Shown here piece after piece: positions 39,770 to 49,050 of a DNA stretch of 56,654 nucleotides. The stretch spans positions 3,326 to 59,979 of the forward strand of contig NW_007360641.1 of assembly GCF_000192795.1 (NCBI RefSeq), given 5' to 3'. This stretch comes from Vavraia culicis subsp. floridensis (taxonomy: Eukaryota; Microsporidia; Pleistophoridae). Position numbers and translations under genes: made by a program. The first letter of the stretch is position 1. Each line of letters opens with the position of its first letter. Under the pieces are notes generated by a model that searched no databases, was not told where the DNA came from, and saw only the letters and a program-made list of their open reading frames with translations.

Positions 39770-39856
39770 CTACCCCGTAACTCATTTACCCTATTCCCAT
39801 TAATTGTCGCTCCCCTCATTCATCCTTTATTATTCCGTTTTCCGCAACCCCTCAGA

Positions 39857-42085
39857 ATGTCCGTACCAAGGTCGCCATTTCCATCCGCATCCAAAAACAA
39901 ACCATCCCCGATCAACAGCCCATCGCTCCCCGAAGAGCTGTTCAACAATCAGCACAGCACATCCAAACTGCCGCCACTGAGCACCACAGACACGCTTTCA
40001 CAACCGTTGATACGCAGCACAATGTACGTGGTGCCGAACAATACGGGGCTGTTTGAGCGTATAGGTGTGCCCTTGATGCTGGTGATCCAGCCCAGGATTA
40101 TGAGCGTGTGTGTAGAGCGCGATAGCATGGCTAGGTGTGGGCAGTGCACGTCGTATGTGTGTGAGTACACCAAGGTTGAGGGGTGTACGTTCAATTGCAA
40201 CATCTGCGGGGCTAAGAATCGTACGGAGAACGAAGTCACGGATTTGGAGAACACGTTGATAGTGGGTGCTAGGGAAGATGCGGTTGCCGATGAAAATGAG
40301 CTTAATGACGGTGAAATGACGAGCAAGCACTTTTTTAACACCCGGGAAAGGCACAGCGTGCTGCTGTTCTGTTTGGAGTGCACCAACACGGCATACTACC
40401 AGCAGTGCGTGAGTGCGCTCGAGAGCATATTTACGAGTGATGAGCCGCCCACCACGGCAACACATGCGCTGTTCTTCGTATTCTCCGACACGTTACGCGT
40501 GCCTTACCGCAGGAACGGCGTGTATTACGAGAAGGTACTGCTCGACAATAAAATATTCCTGGACACGAGCGTAATGGTGCCCATAGATCAGGTTGATGCG
40601 CATTTCATAGCGCGTTTGCGGGCAATACGATCGAACGGCAAGAGCGTGCTTACGTTACCGCTTGCACTGATAGCACATTTTAGTCGGTTGGTCGAGTTCA
40701 CCAAGGTGCTGCTGTTTACACGCGAGAATGTGATGAGTGAAAGCGATTACACCACACTGATCGATGATTTTATGGAGAACAGGGTGGTGTTCAACTTGTT
40801 TGGGGTGAGGGGAGTGGTTGAGAGTCCTTTGAATCGAATCGTGGTGAGCACAAACGGGCGGTCCTACATGGGTAAGGGTGAGCTGGTTGGTGGCAGAGAA
40901 TCGAAGGATGAAGGGTTGGTGTATGGTGCAGGGATGAGAAGCAATGGGGGGAGTGCGCGAGAACTTAGCCGCATCAGGGACAGCTTGGCTGAGAGAGGTG
41001 ATGGGATGATGGGCAGTAGCGATGTGGGGAAGGGTGCGGGAGTAAACCGCAACGTGTACGATAACGAGAAGGATGAGACGTACCGCCTCGCCAAGAACTT
41101 AAGAGAATGCGTGGAGGAGACCGTGATGTACGATGTAAAGTGCGAGGTGAAAACGAGCGACTACGTCAGAAGGAACAACATCTACGCCAACAGTGCAGAG
41201 GAGGTGGCAATGTCCTTCCCGGTGGTGCACATGACCGACAGGTGCACGATAAGTTACACATTTTACGTGGACGGAATGCTTGATGGCCCGGTGTACGTGC
41301 AGTGCGTGTTGTACTACCGCGATATCGCCGATTTCAAGCGAAAAGCGCTGATCATGAACATCAAGCTGAGAACAAGCGATAACTACAGCAGCATTTACAA
41401 CCACCTGAGCATGGATACGATATTTTCGTACTACGTGAAGGTGTTGGCATCGGAGATCGGCAGAATGGAGGAAAACAGAAAGTTCGTGATGGGAAATGTG
41501 GTGCGTACCCTGAGGACATACAGGATGAGCACACAGGGCTCGCAGGACAACCACCTTGTACTGCCCGAGAGCATAAAGAACCTGCCCGTGCTGGTCAGCG
41601 CTCTGTTCAAGAACAGGGCGTTCAACACGATGGTGGGCCTCTTCAACGTGCGCACAATCTCGAACTGGCCGGTGCGTGATGTGCTGCGCTACTTCTACCC
41701 GCGCATGTTCTCGCTGGACGCGTTCTATGACAAGCGCGACCTCAAGGACGTGATGTGCGCACGGCTGCAGTACGAGCAGCTGCACGATGGCGAGGGATAC
41801 GTGATCGAGAACGGACAGGTTGTTTACTTCTACCTGCTCAAGATGGTGGAGCACAGAGCGGATGAACACGAGCTTGAGGAGCTGATTGCCAGTTTTGTAA
41901 GCGAGGAGAAGGAAATGATTGAAAGCCTGAAGGAGCAGATCGATACGTACTACGGGCGTGAGCTGCTGGTGAGGTTCGTGAGGAATGATAGCGAAATACT
42001 GGGAATGATGGTAGAGGACAGGATTGGCGAGTACAAATGCTATAACGAGTTTTTGTGCGAGATCCACTACAAGATAAGGAGTTAA
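39857..42085 (+). CDS. SEC24: COPII coat subunit Sec24
   Basis: 742 residues from the ATG at 39857. The frame stays open through the minisatellite upstream, but that part is repeat-derived. A short Ser/Pro-rich N-terminus is followed by the zinc finger (Cys94, Cys97, Cys114, Cys117; RCGQCTSYVCEYTKVEGC), then the trunk domain (HSVLLFCLECTNTAYYQQCV), beta-sandwich, helical region and gelsolin-like end. Sec24 binds Sec23 and selects cargo during ER-vesicle formation. It is shorter than yeast Sec24 (926) mainly at the N-terminus. A variable Gly/Ser-rich insertion lies in the trunk (about residues 335-395). The start is chosen because the family begins shortly before the finger and a TATA-like element lies about 30 nt upstream. 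Confidence 0.9.
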   Translation: MSVPRSPFPSASKNKPSPINSPSLPEELFNNQHSTSKLPPLSTTDTLSQPLIRSTMYVVPNNTGLFERIGVPLMLVIQPRIMSVCVERDSMARCGQCTSYVCEYTKVEGCTFNCNICGAKNRTENEVTDLENTLIVGAREDAVADENELNDGEMTSKHFFNTRERHSVLLFCLECTNTAYYQQCVSALESIFTSDEPPTTATHALFFVFSDTLRVPYRRNGVYYEKVLLDNKIFLDTSVMVPIDQVDAHFIARLRAIRSNGKSVLTLPLALIAHFSRLVEFTKVLLFTRENVMSESDYTTLIDDFMENRVVFNLFGVRGVVESPLNRIVVSTNGRSYMGKGELVGGRESKDEGLVYGAGMRSNGGSARELSRIRDSLAERGDGMMGSSDVGKGAGVNRNVYDNEKDETYRLAKNLRECVEETVMYDVKCEVKTSDYVRRNNIYANSAEEVAMSFPVVHMTDRCTISYTFYVDGMLDGPVYVQCVLYYRDIADFKRKALIMNIKLRTSDNYSSIYNHLSMDTIFSYYVKVLASEIGRMEENRKFVMGNVVRTLRTYRMSTQGSQDNHLVLPESIKNLPVLVSALFKNRAFNTMVGLFNVRTISNWPVRDVLRYFYPRMFSLDAFYDKRDLKDVMCARLQYEQLHDGEGYVIENGQVVYFYLLKMVEHRADEHELEELIASFVSEEKEMIESLKEQIDTYYGRELLVRFVRNDSEILGMMVEDRIGEYKCYNEFLCEIHYKIRS

Positions 42086-42716
42086 GTAAAGCGGTGTGGT
42101 CTATGAAGGACTTAGCGGGTGGATGCGTGTCTATGGCTGTGCTTCTTGTGGATCAGGTGTTCATTTGCTTAATATAAAATGCTTTGTATTTGAATAGCTG
42201 TGCTATTTCTGTTTGTAGAGGAGAATTGATATTTGTTTCGCTCCATGGGAGGGTCAAGAACCATACGCAGGCAATTGTTGTTTTTGAGTGCCCCTGGTCT
42301 GTTGTAAATTACCGTGTTGTTATTTTTTGGCTGTTTTAAAATTACCGTTTAACAAAAAATTGTATTTTTTATGCTGGCTGAGGTCTGAGTGGCTCTATGA
42401 ACTAGTGCTGAGCCTTGGACCTGCTGTGAACGGGCCCTGAACAGGGGACAGCGATAGCTATCGACATGGCGCACTCTCGGGCCACAAGGGTTGCTCTGCG
42501 CCCAGGTAAATGTGTTCGTTTGGTGTTGTGGTGTGTAGGGGATAAATACGCTTTAGGGGACAATATCTACGATTCCTGCACAAGGCGTGCAAAGTGGGCC
42601 ATTTATGCCGATCTTTAGGCCTTAAAAACATATTTTGTAAAAAAGTGTGCAGGGCAGTGTTAGGGCACCTAGAAAAAAAGGCGAACGCACCAAATCAAAA
42701 AATATTCCACCCCAAC
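42086..42716. other. Intergenic between Sec24 and the FAD reductase
   Basis: No supported gene. The reductase frame is open back to 42594 with basic sequence but lacks an ATG there. An AT-rich TATA-like stretch lies about 15-30 nt before 42717. Confidence 0.5.
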
Positions 42717-44048
42717 ATGAAAATATGCGTGATAGGTGCAGGCCCATCAACCTACTACCTAACAAAACACCTGCACACACATGCACCATCCACAACCGTT
42801 CACGTATTCGAGAGGCGCTCATCGCCTCTACAGTCGCTCAATTTGTTCAGCATAAAACCTAGGATGCACATGAACAGCGTGCTGTGCAATATAAAGGTGC
42901 ACGGGTCGATGCTTGAAAGGCTGAGCACTTTTTACGATGGTGTTGTTGTTGCGGTGGGTGGACGGGCTAGGCGGTTAGGGGATGGTTTGAATAAATTTAC
43001 GGTTTATGGGGAGGACGTAATTAGGAAGGGAAACGGCTTGGAAAGGGTGAATAGGAGAAGTGCGTGGCTGTTGGAGAATGTGTTGAAGAGTAGTAGTGAT
43101 CGAGGGAATGGAGAGAGCGGACATGTCGCGAATTGGGGTGCTGAACTGAAAAATGGAGCAGAGGGTGGAATAATAAAAATTGAAGCGGCTGAAAGTGCAA
43201 CGGGCAACAACGCTGCAAACAGGGATAGAACATTAAATGAAAATAATACGGAGCATAAAAAAGTACAAACAAGCATAAATAAAAATAAAACGCATGAATT
43301 AGCAGCACATGCCAAGGCATTCTCAAAGCTTAGGAGGGTAGCAATAGTAGGTGCTGGCGATGTATCCTTAGATGTGGCCAGCATGCTGTACACTCATGGT
43401 GTGCCACAGATATTCATCCTATCGCGCGCTGAGTTGGCAAAGTGTGCGTTTAGTGCCCATGAACTGAGGAAATGTGTGCATGATAAGAATGTTTGTGTGC
43501 AGGGAGGGGTGTTAGGAGATGACAGGAAGGGAAGGATTGTTAGGGATGGGATAGAGGGGTACAAAATGAGGAGAGATGGGATAAACACTGATAAGGGCAT
43601 GTTAGAAGTGGAAAATGGCACAGAAAAAGAAAATGATAAGAATGAGATGGTGCATAAAGAGATGGAAGGTAATAGCAGCACCACTACATTCGGCACTCCA
43701 CCAGTACAATTCAATCGATTAGAAACAAACGCTTTCAACCGAACTCAGACCAACCAATCAAAACAGACACTCTACCTGCTCCTCAACACTGTGCTACAAT
43801 CCATCAGGAAGAAAGCATCGTCTTACAACCTAACCTTACAAACCAAAGAAGGTAACAAAGAACTTAAAAACATTGATCTTGTGGTTAATTGCACGGGATA
43901 CACGGGCAGGGATCTGAGCAGGTACGTGTGCGATAAACCTGTATATTTTTTGGGGTGGTGCAAGGATGCAAGGGGCAGTTTGGGTGTTGTTAAGGGGAGG
44001 GCCGTTGAGTTAGCAGATAGGATGATTGATGAACTGGATTTGAAGTAG
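42717..44048 (+). CDS. ARH1: NADPH:adrenodoxin/ferredoxin reductase-like FAD enzyme (mitosomal)
   Basis: 443 residues from the ATG at 42717. An FAD-binding Rossmann motif opens the protein (KICVIGAGPSTYYLTKHL), YDGVVVAVGGRARRL matches the family's YDAVVLAxGA-x-x-R-x-L, and RRVAIVGAGDVSLDVASMLY is the NADPH-binding Rossmann (family VIGxGNVALDVARxL). DLVVNCTGYTGRDL and VYFLGWCKDARGSLGVV match the C-terminal ATGY and GW-x-K-x-G-x-x-G-V motifs. In mitosomes this enzyme passes electrons from NADPH to ferredoxin for Fe-S cluster assembly. The canonical FGLVRFGVAPDH segment is missing or unrecognisable, and two long polar insertions replace normal sequence, so activity may be altered. Confidence 0.75.
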   Translation: MKICVIGAGPSTYYLTKHLHTHAPSTTVHVFERRSSPLQSLNLFSIKPRMHMNSVLCNIKVHGSMLERLSTFYDGVVVAVGGRARRLGDGLNKFTVYGEDVIRKGNGLERVNRRSAWLLENVLKSSSDRGNGESGHVANWGAELKNGAEGGIIKIEAAESATGNNAANRDRTLNENNTEHKKVQTSINKNKTHELAAHAKAFSKLRRVAIVGAGDVSLDVASMLYTHGVPQIFILSRAELAKCAFSAHELRKCVHDKNVCVQGGVLGDDRKGRIVRDGIEGYKMRRDGINTDKGMLEVENGTEKENDKNEMVHKEMEGNSSTTTFGTPPVQFNRLETNAFNRTQTNQSKQTLYLLLNTVLQSIRKKASSYNLTLQTKEGNKELKNIDLVVNCTGYTGRDLSRYVCDKPVYFLGWCKDARGSLGVVKGRAVELADRMIDELDLK

Positions 44049-44866
44049 TGCAGTAGCACGGTCATAGTACCACTACTTTCATCGCAGTGCAAATGTTGTC
44101 TCATCAACGATCCCTTTTACAACCGTACGGCACAAAAACTGTTTTTCGTAGCGTATAAGCAGCGCTACCGCTGTCATGGCATGTTAAATGCAGCAAACAT
44201 CCTTTCTGTTAGGCCTGGGTAAAGGATTGTTTTTGGTACCGCTGTCACGAGTTCAACCTGCTACCTAGGAGAGTACGTCATATTAAATGTTCGTATGAGA
44301 GATAATCATTTTATTGGTACCGTGGTTAATATGAGCAGTGTTCTGGTCGTGCACTCCAAAAAAAGAAAGGGGTGTGATTGAGATGCATTACGGCACGTAT
44401 TATAAATGTTGTTCTTTGCTATAGAAATGTATTTTAGGTGGTGCTCCTATTATATTGTGTAACGGGAATATGACCAATAAAATTTTGTAAGGAAAAATAA
44501 CTGAACAATGGTTCGTGATCGACCGTCTTTCTGATGAATTGCTAAAAAACGTAAAAGGAGCAAAAATATTAAATGCAACGTATGGGACCATTGATGGCTA
44601 ACGGGTACCATGAATTTACATTCCCTGTATTTTATATTCCCTGTATTTTATATTCCCTGTATTTTGCATTCCCTGTATTTTACATTCCCTGTATTTTACA
44701 TTCCCTGTATTTTACATTCCCTGTATTTTATATTTCCACACTCTTCCTTTCCACTACTACGTACCAACAAGTCATCCCTTTCACCCCACCACCTATCGCT
44801 ATCACCCACCAACAAAAAACGCATCACATTAAACGAACCAATCACCATTCCAAAACAAACACTCCA
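44049..44866. other. Intergenic with 16-nt minisatellite
   Basis: Holds the minisatellite at 44621-44732. Long plus-strand ORFs here are repeat artefacts. A 63-codon minus ORF (44400-44591) is not called. Confidence 0.5.
44621..44732. repeat. 16-nt tandem repeat, 7 copies
   Basis: Unit ttccctgtattttata (a/c variants at the end), starting at 44621, 44637, 44653, 44669, 44685, 44701 and 44717. Not a multiple of three; non-coding. Confidence 0.95.
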
Positions 44867-45049
44867 TCACAACAATTTAAAACCGTGCCAAATAAGAACA
44901 GGAATGCGATTGATAATACGTACAAGGTCCTTTAGATTTAGCATTCCATCGTTGCTGAACAGAAGGTATGTTATTACTACGAGAATGGGCAGTGCTATAG
45001 GAAGGGGACTGCTTGCTGTGAGGAGACCGGTTGCGTATTTACCGTTCAT
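44867..45049 (-). CDS. Small two-helix membrane protein, possibly Yos1/IER3IP1-like
   Basis: 60 residues from the ATG at 45049, with a TATATC element about 18-25 nt upstream. A hydrophobic helix (LPIALPILVVITYLLF), a short loop, then NLKDLVRIINRIPVLIWHGF, which recalls the NLIRxVRTxMRxPLIIVN motif near the end of Yos1 proteins, ER-Golgi transport factors of about 80-90 residues. The match is short and the N-terminal part does not align well, so the family is tentative. The adjacent minisatellite lies just beyond its 3' end. Confidence 0.45.
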   Translation of the reverse strand: MNGKYATGLLTASSPLPIALPILVVITYLLFSNDGMLNLKDLVRIINRIPVLIWHGFKLL

Positions 45050-46160
45050 TCTGATGGTGTCGATGATATAAGCGGGATGTGGGAGATAGAAGAGTTAATG
45101 GACGTGTTAGCGTGTAGTTATTCGATTTATAAAAATATAAATTATAAAGAATAGTACTGGTGTAGATTATATGGAAATAATGTTGCACGGTACCAACGTA
45201 CATTCTGTTGATAGAGCATATCACTGCAATAATGCATCACAATTTGTAGAGCAACGTGTAGTGTTTGGTAGCAGGTGCTATATTCTCCTAATTAAATGCT
45301 CCTTTCTCATACCGTATTATTTTAGAAGGGCAATTTACTTAATGTTGGCACGAAAGGGTGGTAATTGTAACATTTCAATCGTTTGTTGGGGTAAAATATT
45401 TTGGTTAAAAAGGTATTAATTAAACCTTTCATGCAATTTTCATTTGTAATTGGTAGGCACCGGTCTGTCTCTGTATGATACAAAATACGTATTTAACTAA
45501 GAATTAGGATGTTTTACCCAATCATTAGTACGTTGTAAACGTCTTTACAGGGTACATGAGGGAACGTACCTAATCGAAATAATACACGGAATAAGAGTTT
45601 GATCTGTGGTGCAGTGCGAAGTGATGAGTAAACAACTTTCCAAGAAGTTGGAATTGCCGGTGTACGGTGATGTCTTCATGGTGCTCGCATGAAAGGGTGG
45701 CGCTCTGACAGGAACGGTTGCTCTGCTGATTGCGAGGAGCACAGTATTTGCTGTTGCGATGAAGGGTAAGAATATGTAACTGCCTTACTTACAGCACTAG
45801 TACGAACATTAACCTGGAAGTATCGCAAAGAGATGCTTTAAGCATCCCTGAGTTGATAAAAATGCTTTTGTACCAGTAGGAAGTGAAGCGCGGAACAGCA
45901 TCGATAAATGAACGATTTTAGTACTGCAATATTAACGGGCAGAAAGACGCTGAACAGCATCGATAAATGAACGATTTTAGTACTGCAATATTAACGGGCA
46001 GAAAGACGCTGAACAGCATCGATAAATGAACGATTTTAGTACTGCAATATTGACGGGCAGAAAGAAGAACAAGCAAGCAGATCACACACGGTGTACACCA
46101 CATCACACCTCATAACCGCACGTTTACTTCATCATTTCGCACATTTTTGGTCATCACGTC
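45050..46160. other. Intergenic with 59-bp repeats
   Basis: Holds the direct repeats at 45893-46070. An 82-codon ATG ORF at 45171-45419 (plus) follows a TATA-rich stretch but has no recognisable features and is not called with confidence. Confidence 0.45.
45893..46070. repeat. 59-bp direct repeat, 3 copies
   Basis: Copies begin at 45893, 45952 and 46011 (gaacagcatcgataaatgaa), differing at only a few positions. Not a multiple of three; no gene overlaps. Confidence 0.95.
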
Positions 46161-46340
46161 TTACAGCCATTCGGTCACACGCACACGATCACCATACACC
46201 TGCCTGCTCTCATACACACCCTCAGATCCTCGGTAACGCTCCACCATAACGTTCATAAGCTCTAAACACTCCTCTACATGGTTGTGTATGCATATAACCG
46301 ATAATATTATGAGTAGTGTTGCTGTTAGTGTGCCGTTCAT
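46161..46340 (-). CDS. Small signal-anchored or secreted protein (59 aa)
   Basis: ATG at 46340-46338, TAA at 46163-46161. Residues 1-18 form a hydrophobic leader (MNGTLTATLLIILSVICIH), and the remaining 40 residues are charged (EECLELMNVMVERYRGSEGV, then RVRVTEWL). A TTTTATC TATA-like element lies about 30-37 nt upstream. The codon pattern looks coding, and no stop or frame anomaly is seen. Function unknown. Confidence 0.4.
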   Translation of the reverse strand: MNGTLTATLLIILSVICIHNHVEECLELMNVMVERYRGSEGVYESRQVYGDRVRVTEWL

Positions 46341-47489
46341 TTTTTTTTGTTTTTGTGTCTTTGTGAGATAAAATGGTGGTGAAGATGCGATCGCACCGAT
46401 AAATTAAATTTTTGTTTTGTTTGAACGTAAAGGTGAACAAGAAATGCGGGTAATGTGAGGTATTTTGTGTGGCAGGGTGTAAGCGGGTCACGATCTGGTG
46501 ATGACGTTCTTTCTATACGGCAGGTGCCATAATCAATAAGAATGGTTAATCTCATCGTGTGGATTAAACTATTCTTATTTTCATTGATTGTGCATTTTTA
46601 GAAGGTTCTTGGAATAATCATCGACACGAAAGTGAAAAAACACATTTTGGATGAAGAATTAGTTTTTTGATGTAGCCAAGCGTAGAAATGGCAGAAGTGT
46701 GACAAGGTAATATGAGAATCCTGGATGAAGAACAGGTTCAACCTGGTAATAGAACAGCTTTTGTTCTATAAATACGAATAACCTGGTTTGGAATTAAAAA
46801 CCATCTTCTTCAAACAATCTTTTCCATACCTACCGTACACTTTCAGTTCTATCATTTAAAATACGTAATTTTGTTTTAGTTGCAAAAAAGTATTTGTGAA
46901 CACACTGAGTGTGGTATAACATTTTTAGATAACTCATACTCGGTAAGCCTGGCAGTCTGAGCAAAAAATCAATCTTCCCAATCATGTAGCGGAGAAGAAC
47001 TGCTTACCGTGTGGCAGCGAGGAAGGTTAGCATAAAATTTTTTGTTCACAAGGACCTTGCATTCAAATTCTTCGTAGCAGACGAATCTGCTGAAATGACT
47101 GAGACATGAGTCATCAGCTCAAAAATGGTAGAAAATGTATTCAGAGAAAGAAAGCGTATTCGTTTATAGCGGGTAGAAAGTAGCTGTGCTCGTAAGGAAT
47201 GTATAAGTCCTTGCATTGCAGAATGGCATACGACATGACTCTCTTAAAATTCCCGCTGCTTGTGCGTTTCAACGTTTTAGATGAAATGCGCGATCATAGA
47301 ACCAAAAATACCGCAGTAATAGCAGAGAATTACTTCTCATTACTGACAAGTTCCGAAAGAAGTAAATTATGCCAATATTGGACGGAAAAAATCTGATATG
47401 GTGAAGGTATAAAAACGCTTTACATCAATTTTGAACAGATCAATTGTTGTATTTTGTTTGAACGAATTTAAATTATTACCCGGCAATGG
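46341..47489. other. Intergenic, one 65-codon ORF not firmly supported
   Basis: A plus-strand ATG ORF at 47199-47396 (starts MYKSLHCRMAYDMTLLKFPL, ends SKLCQYWTEKI) has coding-like composition and may be a small gene or remnant. Nothing else is seen. Confidence 0.35.
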
Positions 47490-48323
47490 ATGATTTTATA
47501 TAATTTACTGATTAGGCGATCCAATACATATTATGGCCTTAAAAAATGTTATATCAAATGCACCCGTCAGATGATGTTGCAAATAATGGTGCTGTATTTT
47601 ATGTATGTACATGTATCAGACAGGTGTGATCACGATTTACAAGGGACTGCACCGAATATCACGAGGTACAACCAAAATAACCGTGAACAGTGTGCAACAG
47701 ATGAAAAGACAAGGAATAATACCTGTACAGGAAATAGCACCTGCGTTGATCCTGCAAATACTGATGAACAAGTGACAAATGATGAGAGTACCAGCGGAAC
47801 AAAGATGAATACCACTGATGAAGAGTATGACGATGTACAAAGTGGTAAAGATAGGGTGATGGGACATAAGCGGACTGATGAGACAGTTCAATCCTTAACA
47901 ATGGAACAAAGGTGCAGAAAAATGTTTAAAAAGACGGATAAGCAGCTACAAGAACCACCAGCACCTAATTTAAACGCGCAACTGCTACCAAAAGTTGAGA
48001 AGAAAGCGTGCTCAAATGGTAGAATGCGAATAAGCAAGTCGGTTAGATACATAATGGATGGCAATTTCAAGCGACCTACGGCACCAGCACCGCGAAATGG
48101 AACAAAACAAGGAATTATAAATGAAATGGATGGCAATTTCAAACGACCTACGGCACCAGCACCGCGAAATGGAACAAAACAAGGAATTATAAATGAAATG
48201 GATGGCAATTTCAAACGACCTACGGCACCAGCACCGCGAAATGGAACAAAACAAGGAATTATAAATGAAATGGATGAAATGTATAAAAGACCTACGGCAC
48301 CAGCACCCCGAAATGGAACATAA
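47490..48323 (+). CDS. Secreted protein with 24-residue C-terminal repeats
   Basis: 277 residues. A hydrophobic leader lies at about residues 28-42 (MMLQIMVLYFMYVHVSDRC), so translation may begin at Met28 with a standard signal peptide; ATTTAAATTATT about 20 nt before Met1 favours the longer form. The middle is polar, Thr/Asn/Asp-rich with several NxT sites (NNTCTGNSTC). The end has three full and one partial copy of a 24-residue unit containing FKRPTAPAPRNGTKQGIINE. Probably an exported or spore-surface protein; the role is inference. The repeats are nearly identical in DNA, so copy number is likely variable. Confidence 0.7.
   Translation: MILYNLLIRRSNTYYGLKKCYIKCTRQMMLQIMVLYFMYVHVSDRCDHDLQGTAPNITRYNQNNREQCATDEKTRNNTCTGNSTCVDPANTDEQVTNDESTSGTKMNTTDEEYDDVQSGKDRVMGHKRTDETVQSLTMEQRCRKMFKKTDKQLQEPPAPNLNAQLLPKVEKKACSNGRMRISKSVRYIMDGNFKRPTAPAPRNGTKQGIINEMDGNFKRPTAPAPRNGTKQGIINEMDGNFKRPTAPAPRNGTKQGIINEMDEMYKRPTAPAPRNGT
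48054..48322 (+). repeat. 72-nt coding tandem repeat, 3.7 copies
   Basis: Units start at 48054, 48126, 48198 and 48270 (atggatggcaatttcaaacg). The last copy diverges at its start. Multiple of three, so copy changes keep the frame. Confidence 0.93.
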
Positions 48324-48495
48324 TGTAGGATTAAAAGATAAAAATGTTTTATTTTAAGTCATTACAACCTTTTTGTTCATCTGTAACAAATGAAAATTTT
48401 GTTCTACTTTCCGATTGTCCATCAATGACACATCTCTATGACTAAATTTTACTTTTGGGCAAAAATGGTCGTACTTTGCATTTTTAGCAAAAAAT

Positions 48496-48669
48496 TTAAA
48501 AAGTGGCTGCTATTTTTGTACAAGCCGTATCATCCGTGGTTGCAATAGTATTTTGCTGTAAGTGATCAACCATTCTGCCACTCACTACCTTAAATTCGAC
48601 TGCTTGAGTCAAAATGATGGTTACAGCCACAATCACAGCACAGCTTATCACGTTTCTAACTAATAACAT
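48496..48669 (-). CDS. Small single-pass membrane or secreted protein (57 aa)
   Basis: The ATG at 48669 gives MLLVRNVISCAVIVAVTIIL, a hydrophobic leader or anchor, then a polar 35-residue domain (FKVVSGRMVDHLQQNTIATT). A TTCTATACG TATA-like element is about 20-27 nt upstream. The frame is open further upstream but only via non-ATG codons. Function unknown. Confidence 0.45.
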   Translation of the reverse strand: MLLVRNVISCAVIVAVTIILTQAVEFKVVSGRMVDHLQQNTIATTDDTACTKIAATF

Positions 48670-49050
48670 TTCTTCCTGCTTTGAGCACGTATAGAACAAC
48701 CTATATTGGTGCAGCTATGCTGTGTACCGTGTGATCTCGTATAAATACTGACCGAGAGATTAAATGAACAGGAAGTAGGGGATTGGACGGTAAGACGATG
48801 AAGATGAAAGCAAAGCATGGTTATGATGGAGACGATAAATAGAAATAAAATTTATGGAAAAGTAAACACGCGAGTGGGTGCGAAATTGTAATGACCGTTT
48901 TGGAACGATGAACAGAATTGGTGCGAAGGTAAGTGCGGATGAAAAAAATTGTTACGAACTGTAGAGGAACGATCTATATAAATTACAGCCATGCCTACGC
49001 ACATTATGGTTATACGGTGGCGTGAGATGCTAATTTGCAATAAATCCGTT
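48670..49050. other. Intergenic
   Basis: About 0.38 kb; no supported feature. Confidence 0.45.

Larger units (their letters stand above)
38364..39856. other. Intergenic region holding an inverted repeat and a minisatellite
   Basis: Contains the 20-bp inverted repeat at 38486-38571 and the 23-nt minisatellite at 39256-39769. A 91-codon ATG ORF (38727-39002) has no supporting feature. A TTTATTATTC element at about 39828 is the likely Sec24 TATA region. Confidence 0.5.

Noticed and set aside
39204..39856. Long plus-strand ORFs of about 180-200 codons and an apparent 173-residue N-terminal extension of Sec24
   Set aside because: They are translations of the 23-nt minisatellite, which lacks stops in all frames; the family-like Sec24 start is at 39857.
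41099..42067. 322-codon minus-strand ORF antisense to Sec24
   Set aside because: His/Val/Leu-biased shadow of a GC-rich coding strand; Sec24 on the plus strand is clear.
42460..42480. Short palindrome cgatagctatcg near the Sec24-reductase gap
   Set aside because: Twelve bases are expected by chance over this length and nothing else marks it as a site.
44573..45071. Plus-strand ORFs of 120-153 codons
   Set aside because: Driven by the 16-nt repeat, with no coding support beyond it; the minus-strand ORF at 44867-45049 has the promoter signal.
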